From NCBI GenBank assembly GCA_902765005.1, contig CACWYB010000009.1:1-63628 (forward strand): a DNA stretch of 63,628 nt, given 5' to 3'. The DNA is from an uncultured Eubacteriales bacterium. GTDB lineage: Bacteria > Bacillota > Clostridia > Christensenellales > CAG-138. Below, in pieces: positions 7,910 through 18,247 of the stretch (the stretch's first letter is position 1; each line of letters begins with the position of its first letter). The notes beneath the pieces were generated by a model. The model had not been told where the DNA came from. It searched no databases and saw only the letters and a program-made list of their open reading frames with translations. A program made the position numbers and the translations under genes.

Positions 7910-9807
7910 GCCTTTGCCGCGGCCGCCTTTTTGCTCTTGCCGGTGAGCTTATCCAGCCGCTCCCGCCAGCGCTTCTTGGCCTCCAGCCGCTCGCCCAGAT
8001 CCCGGGCGCCCACGCCGTAGACCAGATATAGGATCAGCCCGGACACCAGCATGATGAACACCGTGGAGGCGCAGCGCCGCCCGGAGGCGTTCACGTTGTA
8101 GCCGTAGAGCCCCTCCTCCTGGCACATGCTCTGGATGACCATGGCGTAGGAGGTGCCGTAGGTGCTGGCGAAGGTGGCGGACATATCATACTCCGTAAAC
8201 AGGGCGTTGAAGTTCAGCGCGAACACCGCCAGCACGCTGGGCAGGATGATGGGCAGCTTCACCTGCAGGAAGGTCCGCAAGCCCCGGGACCCCAGGTTCC
8301 GGGCCGCGTCCTCCAGCTCCTCGTCGATGGCGTAGAAGGACGCCTTGATCATGCGCAGGGAGAAGGGAAGCTTGACCACCGTATACGCCAGCACGATCAG
8401 TATCCGCACGTTCTCGGCGTAGTATAGGTTTTGGTTCCCCACATACCAGATGTTGTCCGCGTTGAAGAAGGTGCGGAAGGAGTAGCAGATGAGGATCGTG
8501 GGCAGCAGCCAGGGGAACAGCAGGGCATATTCCACCACCACGCCCATCTTCTTGCTCTTCTTCTTGAAGATGAAGTTGCAGGCGATGACCACGATCACGC
8601 AGGCCAGCGCCGCCGCGATCATGGACAGGAGAAAGCTGGTCTTGATGCCGCCCAGGGTGGCCTCATTGGAAAACAGGCCGGAGATGGACCCCACCCGGGT
8701 CTTGTAGGTGCCCCGGTTGGTCAGATACTGGTAGTCCTCCCGACCGAAGAAGTTGATCAGCGTCCAGTTCCCCAGATCCAGCTTCTTCATGCGGATGGCG
8801 CTGTAGGTCTGGAAGGAGAAGATCACGATCATGACCACCGGCGTCATGTAGATGATGAAGAGGATGTAGGCATAGATGTGGGCCAGAACGTTGGCCACCG
8901 GGTTGGTGATCTTCTGCTTTTGGAGCTTGGCCTTGGTCTTGGACACGGACAGGTAATGCCCCTTGCGCTCATAGGCGGAGAGCACCGTTAAGAGCACGAT
9001 GGTGAACATGGCCAGGATGATGGACAGCAGGGCCGCCCGAGCCTGGGGGAAGGACTCATCCGCCGAGGAGGACCCGGCCAGCCTAACGATCTCCGGGTTG
9101 ATGGAATCGTAGCCCAGGAGCGTGGGAGCGCTCATGGCGCACAGGCCCGTGATGAAGGTCATGACCGTCAGGGAGAACATGGTGGGGATCAGGGTGGGGA
9201 ACACCACCTTCCACAGCACCTTGAAGGGGTTGGCGCCCATGTTTCGGGCCGCCTCCACCGTGTTATAGTCGATGCCCCGGATGGCGTTGCGCAAAAACAG
9301 GGCATGGTTGCTGGTGCAGGCGAAGGTCATGGTGAAGGCCACGGCGTTGAAACCCGTGAACCAGTTCTTGTTAAAATCCGGGAAGGCGTTCACCAGGGCG
9401 GAGGTCAGGATGCCGTCCGGCGCGTAAAGGAACAGATACCCGGTGACCAGGGCCACGCCGGAGTAGATGAGGGTGGTCATATACCCCAGCCGCAGGATCT
9501 TGGCGCCCTTGATGTCGAAATACTCCGTGAGCAGCACGATGCTCACGCCCACCACGTTCACCGTAATGACCAGGCAAACGGCCAGCTTCAATGAGTTGAG
9601 CACGAATCTGCCCATGGTTCCGGCGAAGAAGAAGCGGATGACCGCCAGCGGATCCCGCACCCCCGCCGCGTTCTTCACGTTGAAGATGCTGGTCAGGGTG
9701 TTCAGGCAGGGGATCAGCATGAACCCGAAGAAGAAGTAGGCGAACAGGATCAGCAAGATGATCTGCAGCGCCGACTCCGGGCTGAACCGTCTTTTGTCGG
9801 CTTTCAT
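7906..9807 (-). CDS. ABC transporter permease, two fused transmembrane domains (FbpB type)
   Basis: 633 residues with two homologous binding-protein-dependent transport domains in tandem, about 12 predicted membrane helices. Each half carries the cytoplasmic EAA-type loop (EAARNMGANPFKVLWKVVFP in the first, EDAARNLGSRGLRTFLQVKLP in the second). This arrangement is known for ferric iron and 2-aminoethylphosphonate-type importers. The start ATG lies only 2 nt beyond the ATPase gene stop, and it overlaps the HAD gene at the other end. It works with the ATPase and binding protein encoded just upstream. Confidence 0.92.
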   Translation of the reverse strand: MKADKRRFSPESALQIILLILFAYFFFGFMLIPCLNTLTSIFNVKNAAGVRDPLAVIRFFFAGTMGRFVLNSLKLAVCLVITVNVVGVSIVLLTEYFDIKGAKILRLGYMTTLIYSGVALVTGYLFLYAPDGILTSALVNAFPDFNKNWFTGFNAVAFTMTFACTSNHALFLRNAIRGIDYNTVEAARNMGANPFKVLWKVVFPTLIPTMFSLTVMTFITGLCAMSAPTLLGYDSINPEIVRLAGSSSADESFPQARAALLSIILAMFTIVLLTVLSAYERKGHYLSVSKTKAKLQKQKITNPVANVLAHIYAYILFIIYMTPVVMIVIFSFQTYSAIRMKKLDLGNWTLINFFGREDYQYLTNRGTYKTRVGSISGLFSNEATLGGIKTSFLLSMIAAALACVIVVIACNFIFKKKSKKMGVVVEYALLFPWLLPTILICYSFRTFFNADNIWYVGNQNLYYAENVRILIVLAYTVVKLPFSLRMIKASFYAIDEELEDAARNLGSRGLRTFLQVKLPIILPSVLAVFALNFNALFTEYDMSATFASTYGTSYAMVIQSMCQEEGLYGYNVNASGRRCASTVFIMLVSGLILYLVYGVGARDLGERLEAKKRWRERLDKLTGKSKKAAAAKA

Positions 9808-9809
9808 AC

Positions 9810-10832
9810 TCAGTCCTCCTTGGCTTCGTAGGCCATGATGTCCCGGGGGTTCAGGATCACGTTCACATCCTGCCCCGGCTCATAGATGTTCACTCCGTCG
9901 TTCTTCTCGATGACCTTGATGGTTTGGCCGTCCAGGGTGATGTAATACTTGATGTAAAGGCCATAGTATTCCCGGCTCTCCACCGTGCCCCGGAGGGCCA
10001 CCTCCCCTTGGGCGGGGGTCTGGTTCACGTGGAGGCGCTCCAGGCGGATGTAGTTGTGCTTGGTCAGGTCCACCGCCGCCCCGGCGGCTTTGAGCTCCTT
10101 CAACACGCCCTCCTCCAGCCGGTTGATGTCGCCGATGAAGTTGCAAACAAACTCCGTTTTGGAGAAGTTGTACACCTCGTTGGGGGTGCCGATCTGCTCG
10201 ATATAGCCCTTGTTGAACACGGCGATGCGGTCCGACAGGGTCAGGGCCTCCTCCTGGTCGTGGGTCACGTAGATGGTGGTGATGCCGAAGTCCTTCTGCA
10301 TCTTCTTTAGCTCGTTCCTGAGCTGGACCCTGAGCTTGGCGTCCAGGTTGGAAAGGGGCTCGTCCATGCAGATGATGGCGGGGTTGGTGACCAGGGCCCG
10401 GGCGATGGCCACCCGCTGCTGCTGGCCGCCGGACAGCTGGGACACGGCCTTCTGCAGCTGCTCATCGGTAAGGTCCACCTTCCGGGCGATCTCCCGGACC
10501 CGTTTGTCGATCTCGGGCTTCTTGACCTTCTTGACCTTCAGGCCGAAGGCGATGTTGTCATACACGGTCATGGTGGGGAACAGGGCGTAGCTCTGGAACA
10601 CGATGCCGATGTTGCGGTCCTCGATGGGCACATGGGTGATGTCCCGTCCCTTGACGAACACGCTCCCGGAGACGGGCTCGATAAAGCCCGTGATGGTCCG
10701 CAGCGTGGTCGTCTTGCCGCAGCCGGATGGCCCCAAAAAAGTGAAGAATTCGCCCTCTTTCACATGCACGTTGATGTCATGCAGGGCGGTGAAGTCGCCG
10801 AATTTTACAACGATGTCATTGAGCTTGATCAT
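9810..10832 (-). CDS. ABC transporter ATP-binding protein (FbpC/PotA type)
   Basis: 340 residues. Walker [11 protein letters not shown]-loop [17 protein letters not shown], signature LSGGQQQR, Walker [14 protein letters not shown] and the switch His are intact, followed by a TOBE-like C-terminal domain from about residue 240. ATG 10832 is chosen because it is preceded by a GAGGGGG ribosome binding site and begins [14 protein letters not shown]; a longer in-frame extension upstream lacks such support. It energises the fused permease encoded 2 nt downstream. Confidence 0.94.
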   Translation of the reverse strand: MIKLNDIVVKFGDFTALHDINVHVKEGEFFTFLGPSGCGKTTTLRTITGFIEPVSGSVFVKGRDITHVPIEDRNIGIVFQSYALFPTMTVYDNIAFGLKVKKVKKPEIDKRVREIARKVDLTDEQLQKAVSQLSGGQQQRVAIARALVTNPAIICMDEPLSNLDAKLRVQLRNELKKMQKDFGITTIYVTHDQEEALTLSDRIAVFNKGYIEQIGTPNEVYNFSKTEFVCNFIGDINRLEEGVLKELKAAGAAVDLTKHNYIRLERLHVNQTPAQGEVALRGTVESREYYGLYIKYYITLDGQTIKVIEKNDGVNIYEPGQDVNVILNPRDIMAYEAKED

Positions 10833-10932
10833 ATGCTGTTCCCCCTCGTTTTTTACAGAGACTGCCGTAGAAGGCGGCCGATCCATTGCGGCAGATGACC
10901 GGATGAAATACGTCGGATCTTGTCGAAAGTAG

Positions 10933-10965
10933 GGATATGGCGAGCCGCGAGGGCTCGCCATATCC
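10933..10965 (-). other. Intercistronic stem-loop between binding-protein and ATPase genes
   Basis: Perfect 14-bp stem GGATATGGCGAGCC/GGCTCGCCATATCC with a 5-nt loop and no T-run downstream on the minus strand. It lies just after the binding-protein stop. Such hairpins usually stabilise the upstream mRNA and cause differential expression; that role is inferred. Confidence 0.75.
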
Positions 10966-10981
10966 GTTGCTGTTTGGTTGT

Positions 10982-12208
10982 TTACTCAGCAGCCTTCTGG
11001 GTCAGGGTCGCCCAGTCCAGGTTGGCCCAGTCGGGCTCGCCCTTGGCTTCGCTGGTATCCTTCCAGAAGAAGCCCAGGTTGGTGAGGATGTTGGTCCACT
11101 CGGCGGAGTGGGCGGCCACGTAGGCGGCATAGGTCATGTCGGTGCCGGGAACGGTGGTCAGCGCAAAGTTCTTCAGCTGATAGATGGCGGGGGTGCCATT
11201 GGGATACAGGGTGGCGGCAGCCTTCACGTTGCAGGGGAAGGAGTCGAACTCTTCACCCCAGGCAGCCTGGATCTCATCGGAACCAAACCAGTCGGCGAAG
11301 GCCTTCACAGCCTCGGTCTGCTCGTCGGTACGGCCGGCCTTGTCAAGGATGCCAATGTACTCGGCGATGTAGTAGGTGCCGTCCTTGATGTCCACCAGGG
11401 CCCAGTTCTCAGGCTCGGTGGTGCCCTTCAGGGGGTTATCGGGGTTCACATTGGCCGCATTGTCGATGGAGCCGTACAGAGAGGAGGAGTAGTACTCGGA
11501 AATGGCCACATCGCCCCGGATCAAAGGATCGATGCCGTACTTCCAGTCGTCGCCGCCGAACTTGCCCTCGGCGCAGAACTTCCACAGGGTCTTCCAGCCG
11601 TCCACGGAGATGCCGCCTGCGGGAGAGGCGGGATCCACAAAGGCGTAGAGGATGGCGGAGTTGATGTTGGCGTTGGTGGTGCCGCCGACCTTGTTCTGGC
11701 GATACCAGGAATAGCCGGAGTTGACCACGTCAGCCCAGTGATCGAAGTGGAGCTCGGTGCCGTTGGTGCCCAGCTCGTCGTTCCGGTAGAGCATGAGCAC
11801 GTTCTGGATGACCAGACCGTAGGCCTTGCCATCATACTTGTACTCGCCCACATCGCCGGCCCAGGAGGGGGTCCAGTCCACCAGCTTCAAATTCTCATAG
11901 GTGCCGCCCACAACCTGGCCCCAGCGGGTCTCGTTGAGACCGAAGAGGATGTCGCCATCCTTCTTCTCGTTGGCAGCCTGGATGGCAGCGGTGTCGCCGG
12001 AAATGACGCTGTTGTCATCGATGGAGATGGTGAAGCCGGCTTCCTTGGCCTTGTTGGTGAGCCAGGTCACACGCTCGGTGGAGTTGGAATTGGAGTAGAT
12101 CCGAATGGTGTAATCGGAGTAATCCTTCTTCGCCTCTTCCTTTTTCCCGCAGGCCACGATGGACAGGACCATCAGGGCGACCAGCAGGATCGCAATCGTC
12201 TTTTTCAT
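10982..12208 (-). CDS. Extracellular solute-binding lipoprotein of the ABC importer
   Basis: 408 residues from ATG 12208, with AGGAG at 12216-12220. The signal peptide ends in a lipobox LSIVAC, Cys20, so the protein is membrane-anchored outside. The mature part has the fold-type features of family 1/AfuA-like periplasmic binding proteins (IRIYSNSN start, NETRWGQVVGG, LVIQNVLMLYRNDEL). It delivers ligand to the fused permease. Iron, phosphonate or a polyamine-like ligand are possible; the usual tyrosine pair of ferric-binding proteins could not be verified by eye. Confidence 0.9.
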   Translation of the reverse strand: MKKTIAILLVALMVLSIVACGKKEEAKKDYSDYTIRIYSNSNSTERVTWLTNKAKEAGFTISIDDNSVISGDTAAIQAANEKKDGDILFGLNETRWGQVVGGTYENLKLVDWTPSWAGDVGEYKYDGKAYGLVIQNVLMLYRNDELGTNGTELHFDHWADVVNSGYSWYRQNKVGGTTNANINSAILYAFVDPASPAGGISVDGWKTLWKFCAEGKFGGDDWKYGIDPLIRGDVAISEYYSSSLYGSIDNAANVNPDNPLKGTTEPENWALVDIKDGTYYIAEYIGILDKAGRTDEQTEAVKAFADWFGSDEIQAAWGEEFDSFPCNVKAAATLYPNGTPAIYQLKNFALTTVPGTDMTYAAYVAAHSAEWTNILTNLGFFWKDTSEAKGEPDWANLDWATLTQKAAE

Positions 12209-12255
12209 GACTTTTCTCCTTTTTATATTACGCTTGGGGCATTGCCCCACACGCT

Positions 12256-12284
12256 ATTATACTAATAATCGGTCGAATAATCAA
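12256..12284 (-). promoter_or_regulatory. Sigma-A-type promoter of the ABC importer operon
   Basis: On the minus strand TTGATT, a 17-nt spacer and a perfect TATAAT. It lies about 50 nt upstream of the binding-protein start. A short GGGGC/GCCCC hairpin (12235-12249) falls in the 5' leader. Confidence 0.8.
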
Positions 12285-12309
12285 GAGGCATACCCACCTC
12301 TTTGCCTGC

Positions 12310-14328
12310 CTACTTTCTGGACCGGCCCCGGCTCTTCTTGGCGGAGCCCACCATGCCCGGGCGGATCTTCTTGGAGGTCGTGACCGCCTCGCCCCGAAGC
12401 TTGCGTATTTCGTCCCTGAGTTTGGCCGCCTGCTCGAATTCCAGCTCCCGGGCCGCCTGGCGCATCTGCTCCTCCAAAAGCTCGATGCGGGCCGCCTTCT
12501 CCTGCTCGGAATAGGCCGTCTCCCCTTCCTCCGCCCGGTGGCTAATGCCCAGCAGGGCAGAGACCTCCTTGATGATGGTCTTGGGGGTGATGTTGTGGGC
12601 CTGGTTATAGGCCATCTGCTTCTGGCGGCGGCGCTCGGTTTCGTCCATGGCCCGCTGCATGGAGGGGGTGATGGTGTCCGCGTACAGGAGCACCCTGGCG
12701 TCCGCGTTCCGGGCCGCCCGGCCGATGGTCTGAATGAGGGAGGTCTCCGACCGGAGGAACCCCTCCTTGTCCGCGTCCAATATAGCCACCAGGCCCACCT
12801 CAGGCAGGTCCAGCCCCTCTCTGAGGAGGTTGATGCCCACCAGCACGTCGAATTCCCCCAGTCTGAGATCCCGGATGATCTCCATTCGATCCAGGGTGTC
12901 TACGTCGCTGTGCATATATCGGACCCGGACCCCCATGCCGTCCAGATACTCGGTGAGGTCCTCCGCCATCCGCTTGGTCAGGGTGGTGATGAGGGTCCGA
13001 TACCCCTTCTGGGCCGTGAGCCGCACCTCGGAAAGGATGTCGTCGATCTGCCCCTCGATGGGCCGGATGAAGATCTCCGGGTCCACCAGGCCCGTGGGCC
13101 GGATGATCTGCTCCGCCACCTGGGTGCACCGGCCCAGCTCCCACTGGCCGGGCGTAGCGGACACGCAGATCATCTGGGGGATCCGCTCCAAAAACTCCTC
13201 GAACCGCAGCGGCCGGTTGTCGAAGGCGGAGGGAAGCCGAAAGCCGTACTTCACCAGCTCCTCCTTGCGCATCCGGTCCCCTCGATACATGGCCCCGATC
13301 TGGGGGATGGTCACGTGGCTCTCGTCGATGATCAGCAGAAAATCCTTGGGGAAATAGTCGATCAGGGTGTAAGGCGGGTCCCCAGGGTGCCTGCCGTCGA
13401 AGTAGCGGGAGTAGTTTTCGATGCCGCTGCAGTAGCCGATCTCCTGCATCATCTCCATGTCGTGGCGGACCCGCTGCTCGATGCGCTCCGCCTCCAGGGG
13501 CTTGTTTTCGTCCAAAAACTGGTCCCGCCGCTGCTCCATGTCCCTCTCGATCTGGCCCATGGCCGCCTGGAGCTTCGTTTGCCCCGTGGCGTAGTGGGAG
13601 GCGGGAAAGATGGCCGCGTGGTCCTGATGGCTCAAGATCTCCCCGGTCAGGGTGTTGATCTCCGTGATCTTCTCGATCTCGTCCCCGAAGAAGCTCACCC
13701 GGATGGCCCTTCCCTCGTTGCCCATGGGGAAGATGTCCAAAATGTCCCCCCGGACCCGGAAGGTGCCCCGCTGGAAGTCCAGATCGTTTCGCTGGAACTG
13801 GATGTCGATGAGCCGGCGCATGACCTCCTCCCGGGAGATCTCCATGCCCGGCCGCAGGGACAGGGACAGGTGCAGATACTCCTCCGGGTCGCCCAGAGCG
13901 TAGATGCAGCTCACCGAAGCCACGATGATCACGTCCCGCCCCTCGTTCAGGGCGCAGGTGGCGGAGTGGCGAAGCCGGTCGATCTCCTCGTTCACCGCCG
14001 TGGTCTTCTCGATATAGGTGTCGCTGGAGGCGATGTAAGCCTCCGGCTGGTAGTAATCGTAATAGGAAACGAAGTACTCCACCGCCGCGTTCGGGAAGAA
14101 GCTCTTGAGCTCGGAGCAGAGCTGGGCCGCCAGGGTCTTGTTGTGCGCCAGCACCAACGTGGGCTTTTGCACCCGCTCGATGACCTTGGCCATGGTGTAG
14201 GTCTTGCCGGAGCCCGTGACCCCCAGCAGCACCTGGAGCCTATCCCCCCGCAGGACCCCTTTGCTCAGCTTCTCTATGGCCTCCGGCTGATCGCCCTGAG
14301 GCGTAAAGGAAGAAACAACTTGGAGCAT
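12310..14328 (-). CDS. uvrB: Excinuclease ABC subunit B
   Basis: 672 residues, the usual UvrB length. The damage-verification helicase of nucleotide excision repair. Walker A GVTGSGKT near residue 40, the beta-hairpin region [11 protein letters not shown], helicase motifs DESHVTIPQ and ATPGQWELG, and the C-terminal UVR motif that binds UvrC (residues about 625-660) are all present. The ATG follows the stop of the small Dabb gene by 1 nt, so the two are co-transcribed. uvrA is not in the window. Confidence 0.97.
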   Translation of the reverse strand: MLQVVSSFTPQGDQPEAIEKLSKGVLRGDRLQVLLGVTGSGKTYTMAKVIERVQKPTLVLAHNKTLAAQLCSELKSFFPNAAVEYFVSYYDYYQPEAYIASSDTYIEKTTAVNEEIDRLRHSATCALNEGRDVIIVASVSCIYALGDPEEYLHLSLSLRPGMEISREEVMRRLIDIQFQRNDLDFQRGTFRVRGDILDIFPMGNEGRAIRVSFFGDEIEKITEINTLTGEILSHQDHAAIFPASHYATGQTKLQAAMGQIERDMEQRRDQFLDENKPLEAERIEQRVRHDMEMMQEIGYCSGIENYSRYFDGRHPGDPPYTLIDYFPKDFLLIIDESHVTIPQIGAMYRGDRMRKEELVKYGFRLPSAFDNRPLRFEEFLERIPQMICVSATPGQWELGRCTQVAEQIIRPTGLVDPEIFIRPIEGQIDDILSEVRLTAQKGYRTLITTLTKRMAEDLTEYLDGMGVRVRYMHSDVDTLDRMEIIRDLRLGEFDVLVGINLLREGLDLPEVGLVAILDADKEGFLRSETSLIQTIGRAARNADARVLLYADTITPSMQRAMDETERRRQKQMAYNQAHNITPKTIIKEVSALLGISHRAEEGETAYSEQEKAARIELLEEQMRQAARELEFEQAAKLRDEIRKLRGEAVTTSKKIRPGMVGSAKKSRGRSRK

Positions 14329-14329
14329 A

Positions 14330-14614
14330 TCAGTATTCGAAGTCCACCGTGTGGGACTCCTGCACATGCTGGTGGATGTAGACCCGGGCCTCGTTGTGGC
14401 TGGGGGCCTTGTCGTACGCCAGATACCCTTCCTTATCCCGGAAGGTGACGATCAGGGCCGCGTCGTAGCTCCGGCCCTTCTTCAGCTCATCCAGGCCATA
14501 CTCTATATCCACGATCTCCGGCACCGTTTCCTTCAGGGCCAGCAGCTTTTGCCCCACCACGGACGCGCACACCTCCGGGTCGATGAACTTGAACAACAGC
14601 ACATGCTTGAACAT
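14330..14614 (-). CDS. Small Dabb (stress-responsive A/B barrel) domain protein
   Basis: 94 residues starting [10 protein letters not shown]. The pattern HVLLFKF, a central [19 protein letters not shown] and the C-terminal HQHVQ is typical of the Dabb ferredoxin-like dimeric barrel. Members have varied roles and most are uncharacterised. ATG 14614 was chosen because AGGAGAG precedes it. It lies 1 nt upstream of uvrB, hinting at co-expression in stress, though functional linkage is only inferred. Confidence 0.88.
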   Translation of the reverse strand: MFKHVLLFKFIDPEVCASVVGQKLLALKETVPEIVDIEYGLDELKKGRSYDAALIVTFRDKEGYLAYDKAPSHNEARVYIHQHVQESHTVDFEY

Positions 14615-14774
14615 CTCTTTTCTCTCCTTCCGCAGTCTTCGTATAGTATAGCGCATCTGCCGCCCGCTTTCAATTTCTCCGGAACACCTTTTTCCCTCCG
14701 CCCCAGAAAAAACGAACCCCGGATCCCCAAACCCGGTTGCGCCCCGGCAGGTTGTGTGCTATCCTGTTTTCGAT

Positions 14775-17315
14775 ATGAGAATCCTCGCGAAAAAAGCCTG
14801 TATATGCCTGTTTTCGGCCCTGCTCCTGCTGCTGCCCCTCTTTGCCGCCCGCGGCGAAGGCCCGGCGGGGGAGGTCACGGCGGCCTGCGCCTATACCCTG
14901 CCCGTCTCCGCCCCCCTGGCCCGGCTGACGGACGAAAGTCTTCTCACCCGGATCACCATCCCCGGCGGACGGTCGGTGGGCGTCGAGCTGCCCGCCTGCG
15001 CCCAGCCCTCCCTGTACATGACCTGGTTCACCCGGCCCCAGGGCCTGAATTTGACCCAATACGGCGCCGACGGCCAGGTCCTGAGCAAAACCATTCTGAA
15101 CCCCGCCACCCCTTTTGAGCGCTATAGGCTGGACCCTGCCTGCCGCAAGGTCCTCCTCTCCGCCAACCGCCCCTGGACCGTCAGCACCCTGCGAATTTTC
15201 GACGGGGACCTGCCCGGGGACCTGGTCTGCTTCGGCGCCCCCATGGACCGGGCGGACCTGCTGGTGGTGTTGGGCCAGCCCCAAGCCCTCTTCGAGGAGC
15301 TGGGGGGCCTGGCGCCCCTGTACGCCGGAACATATGGGCTTGAAACCGCCTTCTGCTTCCTCAGCGAGGACAACGCCGTCCTCAACGTCACCGCCGGGGA
15401 CCCCCGCCCCCTGGGGGAAGCCTTGACCGCCCTCTGGTCCCTGGGCTATAGGGAAGCCCCCTTTCTGGGCAACTTTCTGGACCACGACTACAACGAGCTG
15501 GAGGACGTGCAGAAATCCTGGAACGACCGGGCGCTCAACGAATACCTGGTGCGCCTGATCCGCTCTCTTCGGCCCAAGATCCTCGTCTGCGCCGCCGGCG
15601 GAGAGGAGGATCAGCGCAGCGCCTATGCCGCCAGCCGGATCGAACGGGCGGTCCAGTCTGCCGCGGACGAAACCCAATACCCGGATTCCCTCCCGGCCCA
15701 CGCGGTGCAAAAGCTCTATGTGTCCGATCCCCAGGGCGAGACCTGCCTCTCCTACACCCAGGGCCAGATCTATGAAACGGCCCAGGCTGCCTACAAACAC
15801 CTGGTTTCCCGCCAGTTCTACAAGCGCCAATTGCCCCGGGAGGGCCGCTTCACCCTGCTCCTTTCCCAGGTCGGCCCGGATGAGCAGAGGCAGGACCTGC
15901 TGGAGAACATCCCCGTCGCCTCCCTCCTCTCCTACGCGGCCCCCACCCCCGTCCCCACGCCGACGGACACCCCCGCGCCCACGGTGACGCCCACGGCCAC
16001 ATCCACGGTCACACCGTCCCCCACGCCTACGCCTACCGCCACCCCTGCACTCACGCCCACCGGCACGCCCCTGCCGGCTCCCACAATCACCCCCTCTTTC
16101 GCCGCCCGGCTTTCCGCTCTGCCCTATAAATCGGATTTGGAAGCGGCCTGCCTCACGCTGCTGATGGCGGCCCTGCTGGTGACCTGCCTCGCCCCTCTTG
16201 GTAGGGCCCGAGGCCTTCGGCTGCCCCTTCGCCCACTGCTGGCAGGGTCGATCCTGCTGATCGTTCTCTCCGCCGCCGGCTTTGGACTTCTTCGCTTCGG
16301 TGCCGTTCCGGCCGCAGCCCCGCCGGCCGGGGAGGCCGCCGCCCCCACGGCCGTTCCAACCGCCGCGCCCTCTCCTGTCCCTTCCGCCCCGGTGGAATCC
16401 CCTGCGCCCACGGATACCCCGGCGCCCTCCCCCACCCAGGCGCCTACGCCCACCCCCACGCCGGACCCCTACCCCTTCCTGCCCTACGGGGAAGCGGAGC
16501 GGGTGGAGGCCTTTGATGAGGAGGCAGGCAGCTGGATCTATCGCTCCGATATCCTGAGTGTGGAGATACGCCGGGAGCAGACCCAGCTCAAGCGGGGCCC
16601 CCTCACCTATTTCGTGGCTCACGTATACACCCGGGACTATGACAGCTTCTATTCCACCTTCGCCTCCAACCGGAAGAACGGCGCCTCCATCTGCTGGCCG
16701 GAGGATATGGCCCGGCGGTATAAGAGCGTCCTTTGGATCAATGGGGACAATCTGGTCAACGCGGAGGCCGGCGGCAAGGGCGTCCTCATCCGGGACGGCC
16801 GCATCTTCAGCCTTTCCCAGGGCTCCAATTCCCTGGCCTACTATTCCGAAACCCAGTCCTTCGCCATCATCAGCCGCCACGAGGTAGACGCCCGCACCCT
16901 GTGGGAAAGCGGCACCCAGGACGTGTTCTCCTTCCTCCGTGGCTCCGATCTGGTGGTGGAAGGGGAGATCTCCTCCGGCGCCCGGCGGGTCACCCAGCGA
17001 AACCCCCGCACCGCCCTGGGCATGGTGGAGCCGGGGCATTTCGTGGTCATCGTGGCGGACGGCCGCCAGCCAAAGTACAGCATCGGCATGACCCCCCTGG
17101 AGCTGGCCCAGGCCTTCCTGGACGAAGGCTGCGTCCTGGCCTACAACCTGGACGGAGGCCAGTCCACCTGCCTCTATTTCCTGGGGGTCAAGCTGAACCA
17201 CCACGGCAACGAGGTGGGCCGCCCCACCAACGCCGACAGCAAGCAGCGCCGCCTCCCCGAAGGCCTGGCCTGGGGCTACTCCCCTCTCTGCGGCACCCTG
17301 GGCGAAGGGGAATAG
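14775..17315 (+). CDS. Membrane protein: degenerate PIG-L-like domain fused to phosphodiester glycosidase (NAGPA) domain
   Basis: 846 residues. A signal/anchor segment (residues about 5-25) is followed by a region resembling PIG-L de-N-acetylases (about 155-320): the order of a LLVVLGQPQALFEELGG strand, the LGYREAPFLGNFLDHDYNELEDVQKSW block and an LRPKILVCAAGGEED strand fits that fold. The metal-binding HPDDE motif is replaced by GQPQA, so deacetylase activity is doubtful. Then comes a Pro/Thr-rich linker, two membrane helices (about 455-475 and 487-510), a second Pro-rich linker and a C-terminal NAGPA domain (about 570-840) with the hallmark NLDGGQSTCLYFLG. Wall or exopolysaccharide turnover is likely. 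It is a stand-alone gene. Confidence 0.75.
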   Translation: MRILAKKACICLFSALLLLLPLFAARGEGPAGEVTAACAYTLPVSAPLARLTDESLLTRITIPGGRSVGVELPACAQPSLYMTWFTRPQGLNLTQYGADGQVLSKTILNPATPFERYRLDPACRKVLLSANRPWTVSTLRIFDGDLPGDLVCFGAPMDRADLLVVLGQPQALFEELGGLAPLYAGTYGLETAFCFLSEDNAVLNVTAGDPRPLGEALTALWSLGYREAPFLGNFLDHDYNELEDVQKSWNDRALNEYLVRLIRSLRPKILVCAAGGEEDQRSAYAASRIERAVQSAADETQYPDSLPAHAVQKLYVSDPQGETCLSYTQGQIYETAQAAYKHLVSRQFYKRQLPREGRFTLLLSQVGPDEQRQDLLENIPVASLLSYAAPTPVPTPTDTPAPTVTPTATSTVTPSPTPTPTATPALTPTGTPLPAPTITPSFAARLSALPYKSDLEAACLTLLMAALLVTCLAPLGRARGLRLPLRPLLAGSILLIVLSAAGFGLLRFGAVPAAAPPAGEAAAPTAVPTAAPSPVPSAPVESPAPTDTPAPSPTQAPTPTPTPDPYPFLPYGEAERVEAFDEEAGSWIYRSDILSVEIRREQTQLKRGPLTYFVAHVYTRDYDSFYSTFASNRKNGASICWPEDMARRYKSVLWINGDNLVNAEAGGKGVLIRDGRIFSLSQGSNSLAYYSETQSFAIISRHEVDARTLWESGTQDVFSFLRGSDLVVEGEISSGARRVTQRNPRTALGMVEPGHFVVIVADGRQPKYSIGMTPLELAQAFLDEGCVLAYNLDGGQSTCLYFLGVKLNHHGNEVGRPTNADSKQRRLPEGLAWGYSPLCGTLGEGE

Positions 17316-17371
17316 GCCGCGCTGCGGTTTGATCGTCCCGCCGAGCCAAACGTTCAAATCTGATCCCATAC

Positions 17372-17409
17372 AAAAACCGATCCCCCGAATGCCGAGGGAT
17401 CGGCTTTTT
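17372..17409. terminator. Bidirectional terminator between the NAGPA and rhaD genes
   Basis: Stem CCGATCCC/GGGATCGG with an A-run before and a T-run after. It closes the rightward NAGPA gene and the leftward ten-gene rhamnose operon. Confidence 0.9.
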
Positions 17410-17434
17410 GTTATCTGCAGCTGAAAAAACAGAT

Positions 17435-18247
17435 TTATTGGAGATACCCTTCCCTTGCTTTCACGCCGAAGCGGGCTTCGAGAAGGTGCATCTGCTCGTC
17501 GGTGATGGTATTGACAAGGGGCAGGTGGGCGATCTTAAGGTAGATTTCGGCGGCCTTCTCCGCGGTCTCGATGAGGCCGAAGGTCTCGTCCAGGTCCTTT
17601 CCCGCGCCGTAGATGCCGTGCTGGGCCCAGACCACCAGGCGGGCGGTGGCCATCTTCTGGGCGGTGGCGATGCCGATCTCATTGGTGCCGCAGAGCATCC
17701 AGGGCAGCACGTTCACGCCGTCCGGAAACACCACGATGCACTCCGTGCACATCTGCCACAGGGTCCGGGTGAAGGCCCGCTCGTCAAGATCGTGGACATA
17801 GGTCATGGCCAGCAGGTTCGCCGGATGGCAGTGCATGACCACCCGGTTCTCCGGGTCCACCCTGAGCCGGGCCACATGGCTCATCATATGGGCTGGGAAC
17901 TCGCTGGTGAACCTGCCCCCGTCGGTATAGCCCCAGAGAAGCTCCGCTTTCTTGCCGCCGTCGGTCAGACGGACGATGCCCAGGTTCACATCGGGGGCGT
18001 ACTGCACGTTCTTGAAGTACTTGCCCGTGCCGGTGACCAGGAAGTACTTCCCCTCCAGTTCCGGAGCCTCAAAGCCCGTAGGGACGGTGCGCAGGACGTT
18101 GTCGGTGTCCAGGTATTCCCGCACGTCCGCTTCGTCCAGCAGCAGGGAGATATTGCCGCCGTTGCGCTCGTCCCAGCCGTGGGCGTACATGTTGGTGGCG
18201 GTGCGGATCATCTCCACCATAAAGGGCGCGGTCAGAATGTCCTTCAT
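17435..18247 (-). CDS. rhaD: Rhamnulose-1-phosphate aldolase
   Basis: 270 residues, class II zinc aldolase that cleaves L-rhamnulose-1-phosphate to DHAP and L-lactaldehyde. The N-terminal WDERNGGNISLLL motif and the VMHCHPANLLAM zinc-ligand motif (two His) are present. ATG 18247 overlaps the rhaA stop by 4 nt; a longer upstream frame is less likely. It is the last gene of the operon, with a terminator 25 nt beyond. Confidence 0.95.
   Translation of the reverse strand: MKDILTAPFMVEMIRTATNMYAHGWDERNGGNISLLLDEADVREYLDTDNVLRTVPTGFEAPELEGKYFLVTGTGKYFKNVQYAPDVNLGIVRLTDGGKKAELLWGYTDGGRFTSEFPAHMMSHVARLRVDPENRVVMHCHPANLLAMTYVHDLDERAFTRTLWQMCTECIVVFPDGVNVLPWMLCGTNEIGIATAQKMATARLVVWAQHGIYGAGKDLDETFGLIETAEKAAEIYLKIAHLPLVNTITDEQMHLLEARFGVKAREGYLQ

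Noticed and set aside
14670-17369. Long minus-strand open frame opposite the NAGPA gene
   Set aside because: Shadow of the plus-strand gene; low-complexity Gly/Arg sequence, no ribosome binding site or motif.
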